A stretch of DNA of 64,000 bases from Zea mays (Eukaryota; Streptophyta; Magnoliopsida; Poales; Poaceae): positions 182,563,825 through 182,627,824 of the forward strand of contig NC_050096.1 of assembly GCF_902167145.1 (NCBI RefSeq), in the 5' to 3' direction. The notes under the pieces were generated by a model. It worked only from the letters and a program-made list of their open reading frames with translations. It made no database searches and was not told the DNA's origin. Made by a program: the position numbers and the translations under genes. Positions 11,780-21,733 of this stretch are shown here, one piece after another. The stretch's first letter is position 1, and the number at the start of each line of letters is the position of its first letter.

Positions 11780-12598
11780 GTGCACCGTTCGGAGGACGAT
11801 CTCTGGGGTGCAGAGGCATGTTTAGAGCACTATTCTATCTCTGAGAGGGACACTGCCGAGGCGGCCATGCAGGATGCTGCATGGTGTGCGCTCTTGCAGT
11901 ATTGCTCTTCGTTTGGTGGGATGGTTGATGGTCTCGCCACCCATGCCGACCTTGAAGCTATCACTTGGGAAGAATTTAGAGACAATTTCTATCGTTATCA
12001 TGTTCCAGAAGGCCTAATGATAGTGAAGGAGTTCCTGGCACTGAAGTAGGGACCCATGTTCGTTAGTGAGTACAGGGACAAATTTCTGTAGTTGTCTCGG
12101 TATGCACCCGAAGAGGAAGTACATGTTCCTGAGAGGTTTGGTTGGTCCCCTGCATTACCAGATGATGAATCACACCTTCCCCCCTTCTAACATCTGATTG
12201 ATAGGGCAATCATGACTGAAAGAAAGCGCAAGGAGATGGAAGACCAGAAGCGTAAGATGAGTGGACCCCAGTCTGGGTGCAACAGTCGCCCTCGTTTCTC
12301 AAACAGTTCATCTTAGCAGTACAAGTATGGCCACCCACAGGGATATTAGCAGCAGAACCAGCAATAGACTCAGAGGCAGTATCAGCAGCAGCAATACTGT
12401 CAGAACAGACAACCGGGAGGAAATAAGTACCAGAGGCAGAGCAACCAGACACCTCGCGTTCCTGCCCCATCAGCTAATCAGAACAATCAGGTAGCCCCAG
12501 TGCAAGGAGGAGGCAGAGGATGTTTCCACCGTGGAGAGCAAGGCCACTGGGCGATGCAGTGCCCGAAGAAGATGACTCAATAGCAGTCAACTCCCAAT
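11780..12598 (+). pseudogene. chromovirus gag remnant with zinc knuckle
   Basis: A frame at 11780-12049 ends in a capsid-type segment (AITWEEFRDNFYRYHVPEGL, matching Retrotrans_gag PF03732), then a TAG, and continues as MFVSEYRDKFL. At about 12520-12560 a zinc knuckle reads CFHRGEQGHWAMQC; the second Cys of the usual CCHC is replaced. The part before 11940 (SERDTAEAAMQDAAWCALLQ) does not look like a standard chromovirus gag and its origin is unclear. The coding sequence stops at the hAT insertion (12599). Confidence 0.7.
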
Positions 12599-13207
12599 TA
12601 GGGATGGCAACGGATAAACTATCCGCGGATAGTGTCTCTGGACATCCATATCCGTGACTTATATCCGATATCTGAATCCATACCCGTTACCCGCTATGAA
12701 TAAAAAAACAGTATCCACATCCGTTGCCCGCTACGGATATATGTGTTTGCCCACTACACATACAACATATTTAAATCCAGCAAATTCAAATACGATATCA
12801 TATTTTTCCAGCAAATTTAAATATGATAAAAACATACAACCATACAAAATTTGTCCAGCAAGTGAAATCTGATACATGTATTAAGGCATACAGCGAGCAA
12901 TATAAAATTGTCTAGCAAAATCAAATCTGAATTGTTCAAATTGATAAAATTACAAACACATAAGCCACAAGAATCAACACCAAAGACCAGCTGGTTATTC
13001 AGAATCAACAACCAACACACAAGATTCTTCTTTCATGTCTTCTTCATTATCTTCAAGGCAAGACAAAAAACTATTGAATCTTCCATCACCGGCATCTAAA
13101 ATAAAGTTGCATGCACATTAGTATCTATATACTTCAAAAATAACATATTGGAAAAATGAAGAAAAGTTCACCTTGAAGAGTGTGACGAAGCCAACTTTGA
13201 CTGCACA

Positions 13208-13447
13208 TCAAAGCTTCCACCATTTTAGGAGTGAGACGAGTGGATGGTCACTTAAAAGCCTGCCACTTGTGCTAAAAGCTGATTCAGATGCGACTGTGGT
13301 GATTGGAATAGCTAAAATATCTCTAGGATCTGGGTGCAAGAATCTACAAACTTTTTGTAGAAATTTTGAATAACCTGTACTTGCATTTGGGTGAGAAAAA
13401 CAATCAACAAGTAAAAAATAGTACACAGCAGCGGCGGCGGCTAGCAA
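13208..13447 (-). pseudogene. hAT transposase C-terminal dimerisation fragment
   Basis: Contains DILAIPITTVASESAFSTSG and GRLLSDHPLVSLL, the hallmark of the hAT dimerisation domain (PF05699). In complete hAT transposases this segment holds the dimer together; the catalytic part is absent here. Some 80 codons are open, and the remaining transposase is not recognisable in the element. It sits inside the hAT at 12599-14750, so it gives that element's coding orientation. Confidence 0.85.
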
Positions 13448-13726
13448 CCAGATCAGGTTTTAGCGTGAAACTAATAACCTGCAACAGGAGGCAACAACAG
13501 CGAGGTACAATGGCATAACTAAAAGCATTGCGACGGGCCTGTGGCGACGAGGTAGCGAGCGTGGGGACTGTGCGGCGACAACCAGTAGCGGTTGCGGGCC
13601 TGTGGCGACGAGGTGGCGGGCGCAGAGACTGGGGTGGCGGGCGCGGCTGCGGTAGGAGCGGGATAGGAGAGATGGAGTGGGCAGCGGCGGTAGGAGTGGG
13701 AGAGGAGAGATGGAGAGGGTTTGGAG

Positions 13727-14480
13727 TAGGGGTGGATATCGAGCCAGCTCGGCTCGTTATACTAACGAGCTAAACATCTGGCTCGACTCGGCTCGTTAGG
13801 AAGCTCGAGCCAGCTCGTTAGGCTCGCGAGCTACACAACTAAATACAAAGATCTATGTACATAAATATATATAACCAAAAAAATCATAAGTGTTTAACAC
13901 TACAAACCAAAACTTTTATAATATTATTATCATATCATCGTCCTAGCTTCTAACTTTTAATTTTAAATTAAATAACCAAATATGTATTAACTTACATATT
14001 TACAAACCCTTATTATAATAAGATAGCAACAAGCATCATTATAAAGCAATTCATCATCCATTCCACAAACATGTAACATTTCATTGCACAACACTAACAT
14101 CATATGCTGCTAGAAACAAAGTTCACAAAACCATAACCAATAATCAAATATTAAATATACAATGTAGGTATGCAGCCATGAAATAATGCAAATATTTAAG
14201 CACATGGCACGTCCACACATGTCCATATCACAGATCATAATTACGAGAAAACAATACTATGAGAGATGAGACGACACCAACGACTAGACAAACTTGTGTT
14301 GTGGCTTGGCTCGTTTGGCTCGCAAGCTAGCTCACGAGCTAACCCGAGCTGGCTCATTAGAGAACCGAGCTAGAATGCTAGCTTGGCTCGCTACAAAATT
14401 AAAACGAGCCGAGTCGAGCCGAGCTACTAACGAGCCAAGTCGAGCGAGTTATCAAGCCACGAGTATTTCGTCCAGGCCTA
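13727..14480. mobile_element. hAT MITE nested in the larger hAT
   Basis: 754 bp flanked on both sides by GTTTGGAG (13719-13726 and 14481-14488). The ends are TAGGGGTGGA and, inverted, TAGGCCTGGA. Both subterminal regions are packed with GAGC/GCTCG units (GGCTCGTTA, GAGCCAGCTCG), the kind of motif hAT transposases bind. The centre is AT-rich without coding sequence. Confidence 0.93.
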
Positions 14481-14750
14481 GTTTGGAGCGACCGAGCGAG
14501 GGCTTCGCTAGAACCTAGGCTTATGGCCTTGTGGGCTGTGGGCTTGTGGCGATGGGAGTTCGAGATACTTTAACAGATATTCGGGTATACAGGTATGGAT
14601 ACTAATTTTTCGTACCCGTTTTAAAAATATCCACAGATATCAATTGCTATCCATATCCGTATCCATGGGTACAGGCTCGTACCCAAAACCGTGCCCAACG
14701 GGTTTTTTATCTGCGGGTACGTGGATAAATCACATCCATTGCCATCCCTA

Positions 14751-14898
14751 CTCCCAATACCCTAGCAAGATAGAATGCAACACAACAGGGAGTAGGCAAC
14801 CGCGGTCAACCACATACCCAGTATGGAAAGATGAACCACTTGGATGCTAATACAGCTCAGGAGACCACAAGAGTGGCAATAGGTACGTTCTTAGTCAA
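14751..14898 (+). pseudogene. chromovirus protease N-terminal remnant
   Basis: After the second copy of CTCCCAAT the chromovirus resumes. One frame reads NHLDANTAQE then TTRVAIGTFLVKS, the segment that normally precedes the aspartic-protease active site. The sequence stops at the truncated LTR of gypsy copy B, and the active-site region is missing. On the far side of copy B (30709) the frame starts again at GTRDVDIDVILGMNWL, so a stretch of protease was deleted. Confidence 0.65.
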
Positions 14899-15148
14899 AT
14901 CTAATGATTTGGAATATTATTGATGTTTATTCATGTTTATAAAATGAGAATATAAATAATCTAATGATTTGGAATGATTGTTTATATTATTTTTTGTGTT
15001 TCATATGTCTCTATTTACATCTTTACTCACTGAATTGATGAAGGTATGCCCTTCATGACCTTCATTATATCCCATGGGAGATAATGCTTCGAAGGACGAA
15101 GGTCTCTAATCGTTAACAATTGTGTTGCTTTGTTCTTGGTGTATATGA
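14899..15148 (+). repeat. truncated 5' LTR of gypsy copy B
   Basis: From ATTATTGATG (14914) to GTGTATA (15148) it matches 30447-30685 of the 3' LTR almost base for base. The first two-thirds of the LTR, its last roughly 20 bp and the primer-binding site are missing. The 17 bp at the left junction (ATCTAATGATTTGGAAT) duplicate a segment found again about 60 bp further on, which looks like filler DNA at a repaired break. Confidence 0.85.
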
Positions 15149-15186
15149 AATCATTCGACCACCTTCAGCAAGCATCAACCTTCGTC

Positions 15187-16709
15187 ATGCCGCCGAAGAA
15201 GACAACAGCGCCAGGGGCTGCATTGCAGCCACTAGACACTAATCAGGAGACACTACGTGAAGCTAGGATCCAGAAGAGGAAGGCTACTAGCCAACACCTC
15301 AGGAGGAGGAACTAGACCAAGAAATCAGGGATCTCGAAGCTATCCATCAACAGGTCCAAAAGAAGAGAGAGAAGATGCTTTGGCTCGTTGATCTCCAGAA
15401 GAAGATTGATGAAGCCACCGAGGAAATGCGCCACCTTACCCAGGATGACCAAGACCGAAGGCCCCAACACAGGGAGCTTCGTCAAGAAAATTCATACAAT
15501 GATGATGAATGGTACGGTGACTTCCATCATGGCAATTTTGCTTTTGATGACGCTTCTCCCTTGGCAGCAGAACTTCAGGCTACACCGTGGCCCCCGTCAT
15601 ACAAGCCACCTCAGCTTCCTATGTATGATGGGCATTCAGACCCGAAGCAGTTCCTGATGAGCTATGAAGCAACCATATCTTCATATGGGGGCAATACTGC
15701 AATCATGGCGAAATCCTTCGTCATGGCAGTCAAAAGCGTAGCGCAAACTTGGTACACTTCACTTCAGCCAGGGACAATTACGTCTTGGCAGAAGCTAAAA
15801 GACATGCTCGTCACTAGCTTCTAGGGCTTTCAAACGAAGCCAGTCACCGCTCAAGCTCTGTTCCAGTGCCCTTAGGATTAGGAAGAATACCTCCAGGCGT
15901 ATGTCCGAAGGTTCCTGCGACTGAGAGCCCAGGCACCTACAGTGCCAAATGAGATTGTCATTGAGGCCAAGATCAAGGGGCTCAGACCAGGACCAACGAC
16001 ACAATATTTTGCAAGGAAGCCACCGCAAACCTTGGAGAAGCTTCTCTAGAAAATGGATGAATACATCAGAGCTGATAATGATTTCCGACAAAGAAGGGAA
16101 GAAGCTTACAAATACTCTGAGATGGCTAGGGGCTTCGGAGGAAGATTCCACCCTAGGCATGTCAGGTCAATCCATAATGGTAGCCCAAGTGATGATAGGG
16201 GAAGCCAACCCCAAAGGCAACAACACAGCTCCCAATCATCAGGGCCACAACAAAGCTCCTTCAGGCCACCAGCTCCAAGAGGCAGAGGGGGCAGAAGCTT
16301 CGGAGGAAGATACAGAGATCAGCCCAGGAGACTGTTTTGCTTGTTCTACGGTGAAGACAAAGGCCACACCACAAGAACGTGCCAAGTCACGATTCAGAAG
16401 CAGAAAGAGTTTGCCGAAGCTGAAGCACGACAGAATCAGCCGAAGCAAGTCCTACATACTGCTTCATGCTATTCTCCCTACATTCTAGAGTATGTAGGTA
16501 ATCAACAGCCTACGACCTCTGTCGCTTCAACAAGCCACTCTCAAGCCTCCTGGGCCCAGCTCCCACCACCACTTTTGCTAGCACCTACTCTGACCCGAAG
16601 CCAGCAGACAGAAGGGCACCAACACGCTCAACAGCAGCGCGATTTTCGGGAGGAGTCCGAAGCTCGCACAGTCAATAGCACTGTGCCTGAATCCAAGCAC
16701 ATCTACTGA
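15187..16709 (+). pseudogene. gag of gypsy copy B
   Basis: Capsid protein of the retroelement, packaging its RNA. The ATG at 15187 gives MPPKKTTAPGAALQPL, and a frame change near 15300 leads into the main frame from 15375. Residues of YDGHSDPKQFLMSYEATISS belong to a Retrotrans_gag-type capsid domain. The zinc knuckle reads CLFYGEDKGHTTRTC, with Tyr where copy C has the second Cys. Stops interrupt the main frame at 15822, near 15874 and at about 16050. It ends KHIY-TGA at 16707-16709. There is no pol behind it: the next 900 bp are non-coding repeats. Confidence 0.82.
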
Positions 16710-16849
16710 AGAATATCCTACCTCTGGTACATCTTTATATTTTCTGCCATTTTATTTTTCTTGTATAAAAAACAATTCACGAAGGATTGAATTCTAATTT
16801 CATGTAATAATATTGTAATATCATCGAGTGGGATGCTTCCTCTTAACAC

Positions 16850-17215
16850 AATTCTAAAGTTATAAAAGTCGTTCCTAAGGGAGAGCAGAGTAAGTTCTAA
16901 AGCTACAAAAGTCATTCCTTAGGAAGCGCAGAGTAAGTTCCGAAGCTACAAAAGTCGTTCCTAAGGGAGCGCAACGTAAGTTCCAAAGCTCAAAAGTCGT
17001 TCCTAAAGGAATGAAGAGCCAAAATACCACCGAAATATAAGGTGAAGAAGCTCCAAAGTCGTCCCTAAGGGGATGCAGAGCTTAAATGCCACCGAAATAG
17101 AAGGTGAAGAAGCTACAAAGTCGTTCCTAAGGGGATGCAGAGCTTAAATACCACCAAAATATAAGGTGAAAAGACTCAAAATACGTCCCTTAGGGGATGA
17201 AGAGTCTGAGAGTGT
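16850..17215 (+). repeat. degenerate tandem repeats between gag and antisense gene, copy B
   Basis: Irregular units of about 50-60 bp built around AAGTCGTTCCTAAGGGG plus a GCAGAGC-like tail, alternating with ACCGAAATATAAGGTGAAG. The same array is present in copy C (52240-52600), and its end is present in copy A (1-60). The purpose is unknown. Confidence 0.8.
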
Positions 17216-18021
17216 TTTCGTACGGATATGCGTCTTCGGCATAAACATCATGCTGCATCATATCATCGCATCATTCCGCATAGCATTATATCATACATCA
17301 TGTCGCATCAGCAGCAAGATTGAGCATGAAGTAAACCTTCGACAATTACATGATGAATGAAAGCGTACCAAACCTTCGGCAATTACAATATTACCAGGAA
17401 AATTTTTGTCGACATCATACAACAGCTTTGCTATAGAAGGGTTCTTTTCTTTACGAAGCATGAAAAGAAGGGAAGGTGTTTTTTCGCCGATGGCTCAAAA
17501 ATGGTATGCATCGCAAAGAAATATATTATATTAATGTACACATAGATATACAATGTTTAACTCGTACGAATATTACATCACACAAATGTTGCATTTCCTA
17601 GCAACACAAAAGTTTAGTCTTCTTTCAAAATTTTCTCAGCAGCTTCGTTCAGAAGTTTGTTGACAGCTTCGTCAGCAGCTTCTTCAGCAATTCTTATAGT
17701 TTTTAGCGCCGCCCTCATTGCTGGATCAGCTTCGGGATCATAGGGCTCAGGTGGCGGAGAAAGTTCAGCTACAGTAAAAGTAATAAGTTGTTAATCTGAA
17801 GCCAGAAAAATACTAAAGCTATGAAACAATTAAAATACCTATGTGCCTTGCGCGCTCGGCAGCCTCTTCGGCTCGCTTGGCTTCTTCTTGAGCTTCATGA
17901 GTTTCTTTCTCATTATTCTTTATAGCTTCGTTGGCTAGTTCTCGACCACCTTTCATCCAAATATTAGAGTTAAATTTTCCGCCCATCAGAGTCGCTTCAG
18001 CCGAAGGATCCTTCGTGTTCT

Positions 18022-19279
18022 TGAAAGGGAAATGTGCCCTTGGGCCATTTCTAAGTATTTTGGTGATTGGGTGCCAACACAAGGGCTTAAATGTGTATTT
18101 ATGCTTCTGGAGGAACAAAGTGCAAATCAAGAGAACAGGTATGTTTCTAAGTCTTAGTACATTGATTTTGTGTACTAATATAATTGTCTAAGTGTTAGAA
18201 ACAGACAAAAGAAGAAAAGAGAAGAGAAGAGAAAGACTTGGCTGTGTGCAGCCAAGACTCAGCTCGGTCTGGAGCACCGGACTGTCCGGTGGTGCACCGG
18301 ACTGTGTCCGGTGCGCCAGGCTGACTCGGAGCAAACTAGCTGCTCTCGGGAATTTGTCTACGGCGTTCGGCTATAATTCACCGGACTGTCCGGTGTGCAC
18401 CGGACTGTCCGGTGAGCCAACGGTCGGCTGAGCCAACGGTCGGTAACGGAATCAGCGCGCGACACGTGGCTGGACCAACGGTCGGAAAGGGAGCACCGGA
18501 CTGTCCGGTGCGCCAACGGCTCCCAGATCTGCAACAGTCAGCAACGGTTGGCTGCGCTGTTTATGGAAACAAATCGGGCACCGGACAGTGTCCGGTGTGC
18601 ACCGGACTGTCCGGTGCACCCGACGACAGAAGGCAAGGATGGCCTTCCAGATTTATTCTCAACGGCTCCTAGCTGCCTTGGGGCTATAAAAGGGACCCCT
18701 AGGCGCATGGAGGAGTACACCAAGCATTCCTACAACTCTTCTAAGCACCAAGACATCAATCTCACGCATTCGTTTCAATTGTGATAGCATATAGAGCTCT
18801 TGTGAAGTGTGAACTCTTTGTGTTGCGTTGCGAGCTCTTGTTGCGACTTGTGTGCGTGTTGTTGCTCTGATTTTCGAGTCTTGTGTGCATTGCTCATTCC
18901 CATCTTACTCCGTGCTTCTTTGTGAACTCAATTGTAAGGGCGAGAGACTCCAAGTTGTGGATATTCCTCGCAAACGGGAAAAGATCAAAGGAAAGAAAAA
19001 CACCGTGGTATTCAAGTTGATCATTGGATCACTTGAGAGGAGTTGAGTGCAACTCTCGTCCGTTGGGACGCCACAACGTGGAGTAGGCAAGTTTTGTACT
19101 TGGCCGAACCACGGGATAACCACCGTGTCAACTCTGTGATTGCTTTCTTGTGGTTATCGTGTTTTGACTTCTCTCTAGCCACTTGGCAATTACTGTGCTA
19201 ACGCTTAATCAAAGTTTTGTGGCTATAAGTTTAAATTTTTACAGGATCACCTATTCACCCCCCCCTCTAGGTGCTCTCA
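18022..19279 (+). repeat. 5' LTR of the Opie-like copia
   Basis: 1258 bp, TGAAAGGG to CTCTCA. It contains repeated CACCGGACTGTCCGGTG blocks (18275-18620) and a TATA box, CTATAAAAGG (18684-18693), that would start the genomic RNA. It differs from the 3' LTR at about eight single bases, plus a 15-bp duplication present only here (CCAACGGTCGG unit near 18420-18445) and one missing CACCGGACTGTCCGGTG-type unit near 18510. Confidence 0.95.
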
Positions 19280-19281
19280 AT

Positions 19282-19294
19282 TGGTATCGGAGCC
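19282..19294 (+). other. primer-binding site of the copia
   Basis: TGGTATCGGAGCC, two bases after the LTR. It differs by one base from TGGTATCAGAGCC, the standard complement of plant initiator tRNA-Met. Confidence 0.85.
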
Positions 19295-19329
19295 GTTCTC
19301 TTCAAGAAAGGGACTAACCGCCCGAAGAG

Positions 19330-21726
19330 ATGGATCCTAAGGGGAAGGGAATCGTGATCAACGATAAGGAGAAGGAGTCCTTCGCCAACGAGCCCAAAGG
19401 TGACAAGCCTACCGACTCCGGCTCGGGCCATAGACGGAAGGAAGGGAAGAAGAAGAAGACAAGGCGCATCAAGGAGATCGTCTACTACGACGACAGCGAC
19501 GAATCTTCCTCTTCCCAAAAGGACAACGACGACAACGACTACGAGCAAAGGAAACCGGTTAATTCTAACTTTTCCTTTGACTACTCTCGTATTCCGCAAA
19601 GTTCAAATTCACATTTGCTTTCCATTCCACTCGGCAAGCCCCCACACTTTGATGGGGAGGACTACGGATTTTGGAGCCACAAAATGCGTAGTCACCTATT
19701 TTCTCTCCATCCTAGTATATGGGAGATTGTAGATAGTGGAATGCACTTTGATAGTTCGGATAGTCCTATATTCATTAATGAGCAAATCCATAAGAATGCA
19801 CAAGCTACTACTGTTCTTCTAGCTTCATTGTGCAGGGATGAATATAACAAAGTGAGCGGCTTGGATAACGCCAAGCAAATCTGGGACACCCTCAAGATCT
19901 CTCATGAGGGAAATGACGCTACCTTGCTCACCAAAATGGAGTTGGTGGAGGGCGAGCTTGGACGGTTCGCGATGATAAGGGGCGAGGAGCCAACTCAAAC
20001 ATACAACCGGCTCAAGACCCTTATCAACAAAATAAGGAGCTACGGAAGCACGCGATGGACGGACCACGACGTCGTCCGACTAATGCTAAGGTCCTTTACC
20101 GTTCTTGATCCTCACTTGGTGAATAATATTCGTGAGAATCCCAGGTACACCAAAATGTCGCCCGAAGAAGTACTAGGAAAATTCGTCAGCGGGCGAATGA
20201 TGATCAAGGAGGCGAGGTACGTGGACGACGCCTTGAATGGACCGATCAACGAGCCGCAACCTCTTGCTCTCAAAGCCACAAGAAGCAAGGAGGCGCTACC
20301 TAGCAAGGTGGCACAAATTGAAGCGGCCGGACTTAATAATGAAGAGATGGCCCTCATCATCAAAAGATTCAAGACGGCGCTTAAAGGTCGCAAGGGACAG
20401 CCAAGCAAGACCAAAGCCAAGGGGAAGCGCTCATGCTTCAAATGCGGTAAGCTTGGTCATTTTATTGCTAACTGTCCCGACAATGATAGTGATCAGGACC
20501 AAGGGAACAAGAGGGAGAAGAAGAAGCATTATAAGAAGGCAAAGGGAGAGGCGCATCTAGGCAAGGAGTGGGACTCGGATTGCTCCTCTTCCGACTCCGA
20601 CAATGAAGGACTCGCCGCCACCGCCTTCAACAAATCAACCCTCTTCCCCAACGAGCGTCATACATGCCTTATGGCAAGGGAAAAGAAGGTATGTAATCAA
20701 GACAATGTCACTTATGATTCTTCCAGTGATAGTGAGTCTAGTGATGATGAAATAGATTACTCTAGTTTGTTCAAGGGATTGGATAGAACTAAAGTAGATA
20801 AAATTAATGAATTGATTGATGCTCTAAATGAGAAGAACATACTTTTAGAAAAGCAAGAGGATTTATTGTATGAAGAACATGATAAATTTGTAGAAGCTCA
20901 AAGATCTCATGCTCTAGAAGTTAAAAGAAATGAATTGCTTTCTTGTGAATTATCTTCTTGCCATGATATGATTTCCAAATTAAGGAGCATTAATGATGAT
21001 TTGAATGCTAAGTTAGAGATTGCTAGTAAATCCACCTCTTGTGTAGAAAATGTTGTAGCGTGCACCAGGTGTAAAGATATTAACATTGATGTTTATAGTG
21101 AACACCTAGATTACATTTCAAAATTAAATGAAGAGGTAGCTAGTCTTAATGCCCAACTTAAGACTAGCAAAAGCGATTTTGATAAACTAAAATTTGCTAG
21201 GGATGCCTACACGGTTGGTAGACACCCCTCAATTAAGGATGGGCTTGGCTTCAAGAGGGAAGTCAAGAACTTAACAAGCCATAAGGCTCCCATCTCCGCC
21301 AAGGAGAAAGGGAAGGCTCCTATGGCTAGTAGCACTAAAAAGAACCATGCCTTTTTGTATCATGATAGAAGACAACCTAGAAGTGCTTATAGGGGTTATA
21401 ATGCTTATGATGATTTTGATTCTCATCACATGATTGCTTCTAGCTCTTCTTATATGCATGGTAGAAATATGTCTAGGAGAAATGCTATTCATCATGTGCC
21501 TAGAAAGAATGTTAGTCATGCTCCTAAGAAAGTAGTAAATGAATTTTGTACAATATATCATGCTTTGAATGCTTCCTTTGCAATTTGTAGAAAGAATAGA
21601 AAGGTAATTGCTAGGAAGTTAGGGGCTAAATGCAAAGGTGATAAAACTTGCATTTGGGTCCCTAAGAAGATTTGTGCTAACCTTGTAGGACCCAACATGA
21701 GTTGGGTACCTAAAACCCAAGCCTAA
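19330..21726 (+). CDS. copia gag polyprotein
   Basis: 798 residues, uninterrupted. Order: a Lys/Asp-rich N-terminus (MDPKGKGIVINDKEKES), a UBN2/DUF4219-type capsid region with GKPPHFDGEDYGFWSHKMRS at about residues 105-125, a CCHC zinc knuckle (CFKCGKLGHFIANC, about residue 372), then a long acidic and coiled-coil C-terminal extension (about residues 470-650) ending VPKTQA. The long extension is typical of the Opie/SIRE lineage. Its stop at 21724-21726 is followed within a few bases by pol in the +1 frame. The ATG is the first after the primer-binding site. Confidence 0.93.
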   Translation: MDPKGKGIVINDKEKESFANEPKGDKPTDSGSGHRRKEGKKKKTRRIKEIVYYDDSDESSSSQKDNDDNDYEQRKPVNSNFSFDYSRIPQSSNSHLLSIPLGKPPHFDGEDYGFWSHKMRSHLFSLHPSIWEIVDSGMHFDSSDSPIFINEQIHKNAQATTVLLASLCRDEYNKVSGLDNAKQIWDTLKISHEGNDATLLTKMELVEGELGRFAMIRGEEPTQTYNRLKTLINKIRSYGSTRWTDHDVVRLMLRSFTVLDPHLVNNIRENPRYTKMSPEEVLGKFVSGRMMIKEARYVDDALNGPINEPQPLALKATRSKEALPSKVAQIEAAGLNNEEMALIIKRFKTALKGRKGQPSKTKAKGKRSCFKCGKLGHFIANCPDNDSDQDQGNKREKKKHYKKAKGEAHLGKEWDSDCSSSDSDNEGLAATAFNKSTLFPNERHTCLMAREKKVCNQDNVTYDSSSDSESSDDEIDYSSLFKGLDRTKVDKINELIDALNEKNILLEKQEDLLYEEHDKFVEAQRSHALEVKRNELLSCELSSCHDMISKLRSINDDLNAKLEIASKSTSCVENVVACTRCKDINIDVYSEHLDYISKLNEEVASLNAQLKTSKSDFDKLKFARDAYTVGRHPSIKDGLGFKREVKNLTSHKAPISAKEKGKAPMASSTKKNHAFLYHDRRQPRSAYRGYNAYDDFDSHHMIASSSSYMHGRNMSRRNAIHHVPRKNVSHAPKKVVNEFCTIYHALNASFAICRKNRKVIARKLGAKCKGDKTCIWVPKKICANLVGPNMSWVPKTQA

Positions 21727-21733
21727 ATTTGCC

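Larger units (their letters stand above)
12599..14750 (-). mobile_element. non-autonomous hAT transposon with 8-bp target duplication
   Basis: The ends are inverted: TAGGGATGGCAACGGAT at 12599 and its near-complement ATCCATTGCCATCCCTA ending at 14750. Both flanks carry CTCCCAAT (12591-12598 and 14751-14758), the 8-bp duplication typical of hAT insertions. Subterminal regions are rich in GGATA/TATCC. It carries a C-terminal fragment of a hAT transposase on the minus strand (13208-13447). About 760 bp of its length is a second hAT insert (13727-14480). Confidence 0.93.

Noticed and set aside
12654..13099. Short open frames in the outer hAT
   Set aside because: AT-rich, no hAT transposase motifs; only the dimerisation fragment at 13208-13447 is supported.
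18192..18784. Frames with repeated CPVCTGLSG-like units in the copia LTR, and the same at 25897-26492 and 46496-46935
   Set aside because: Translations of the CACCGGACTGTCCGGTG repeats in U3.
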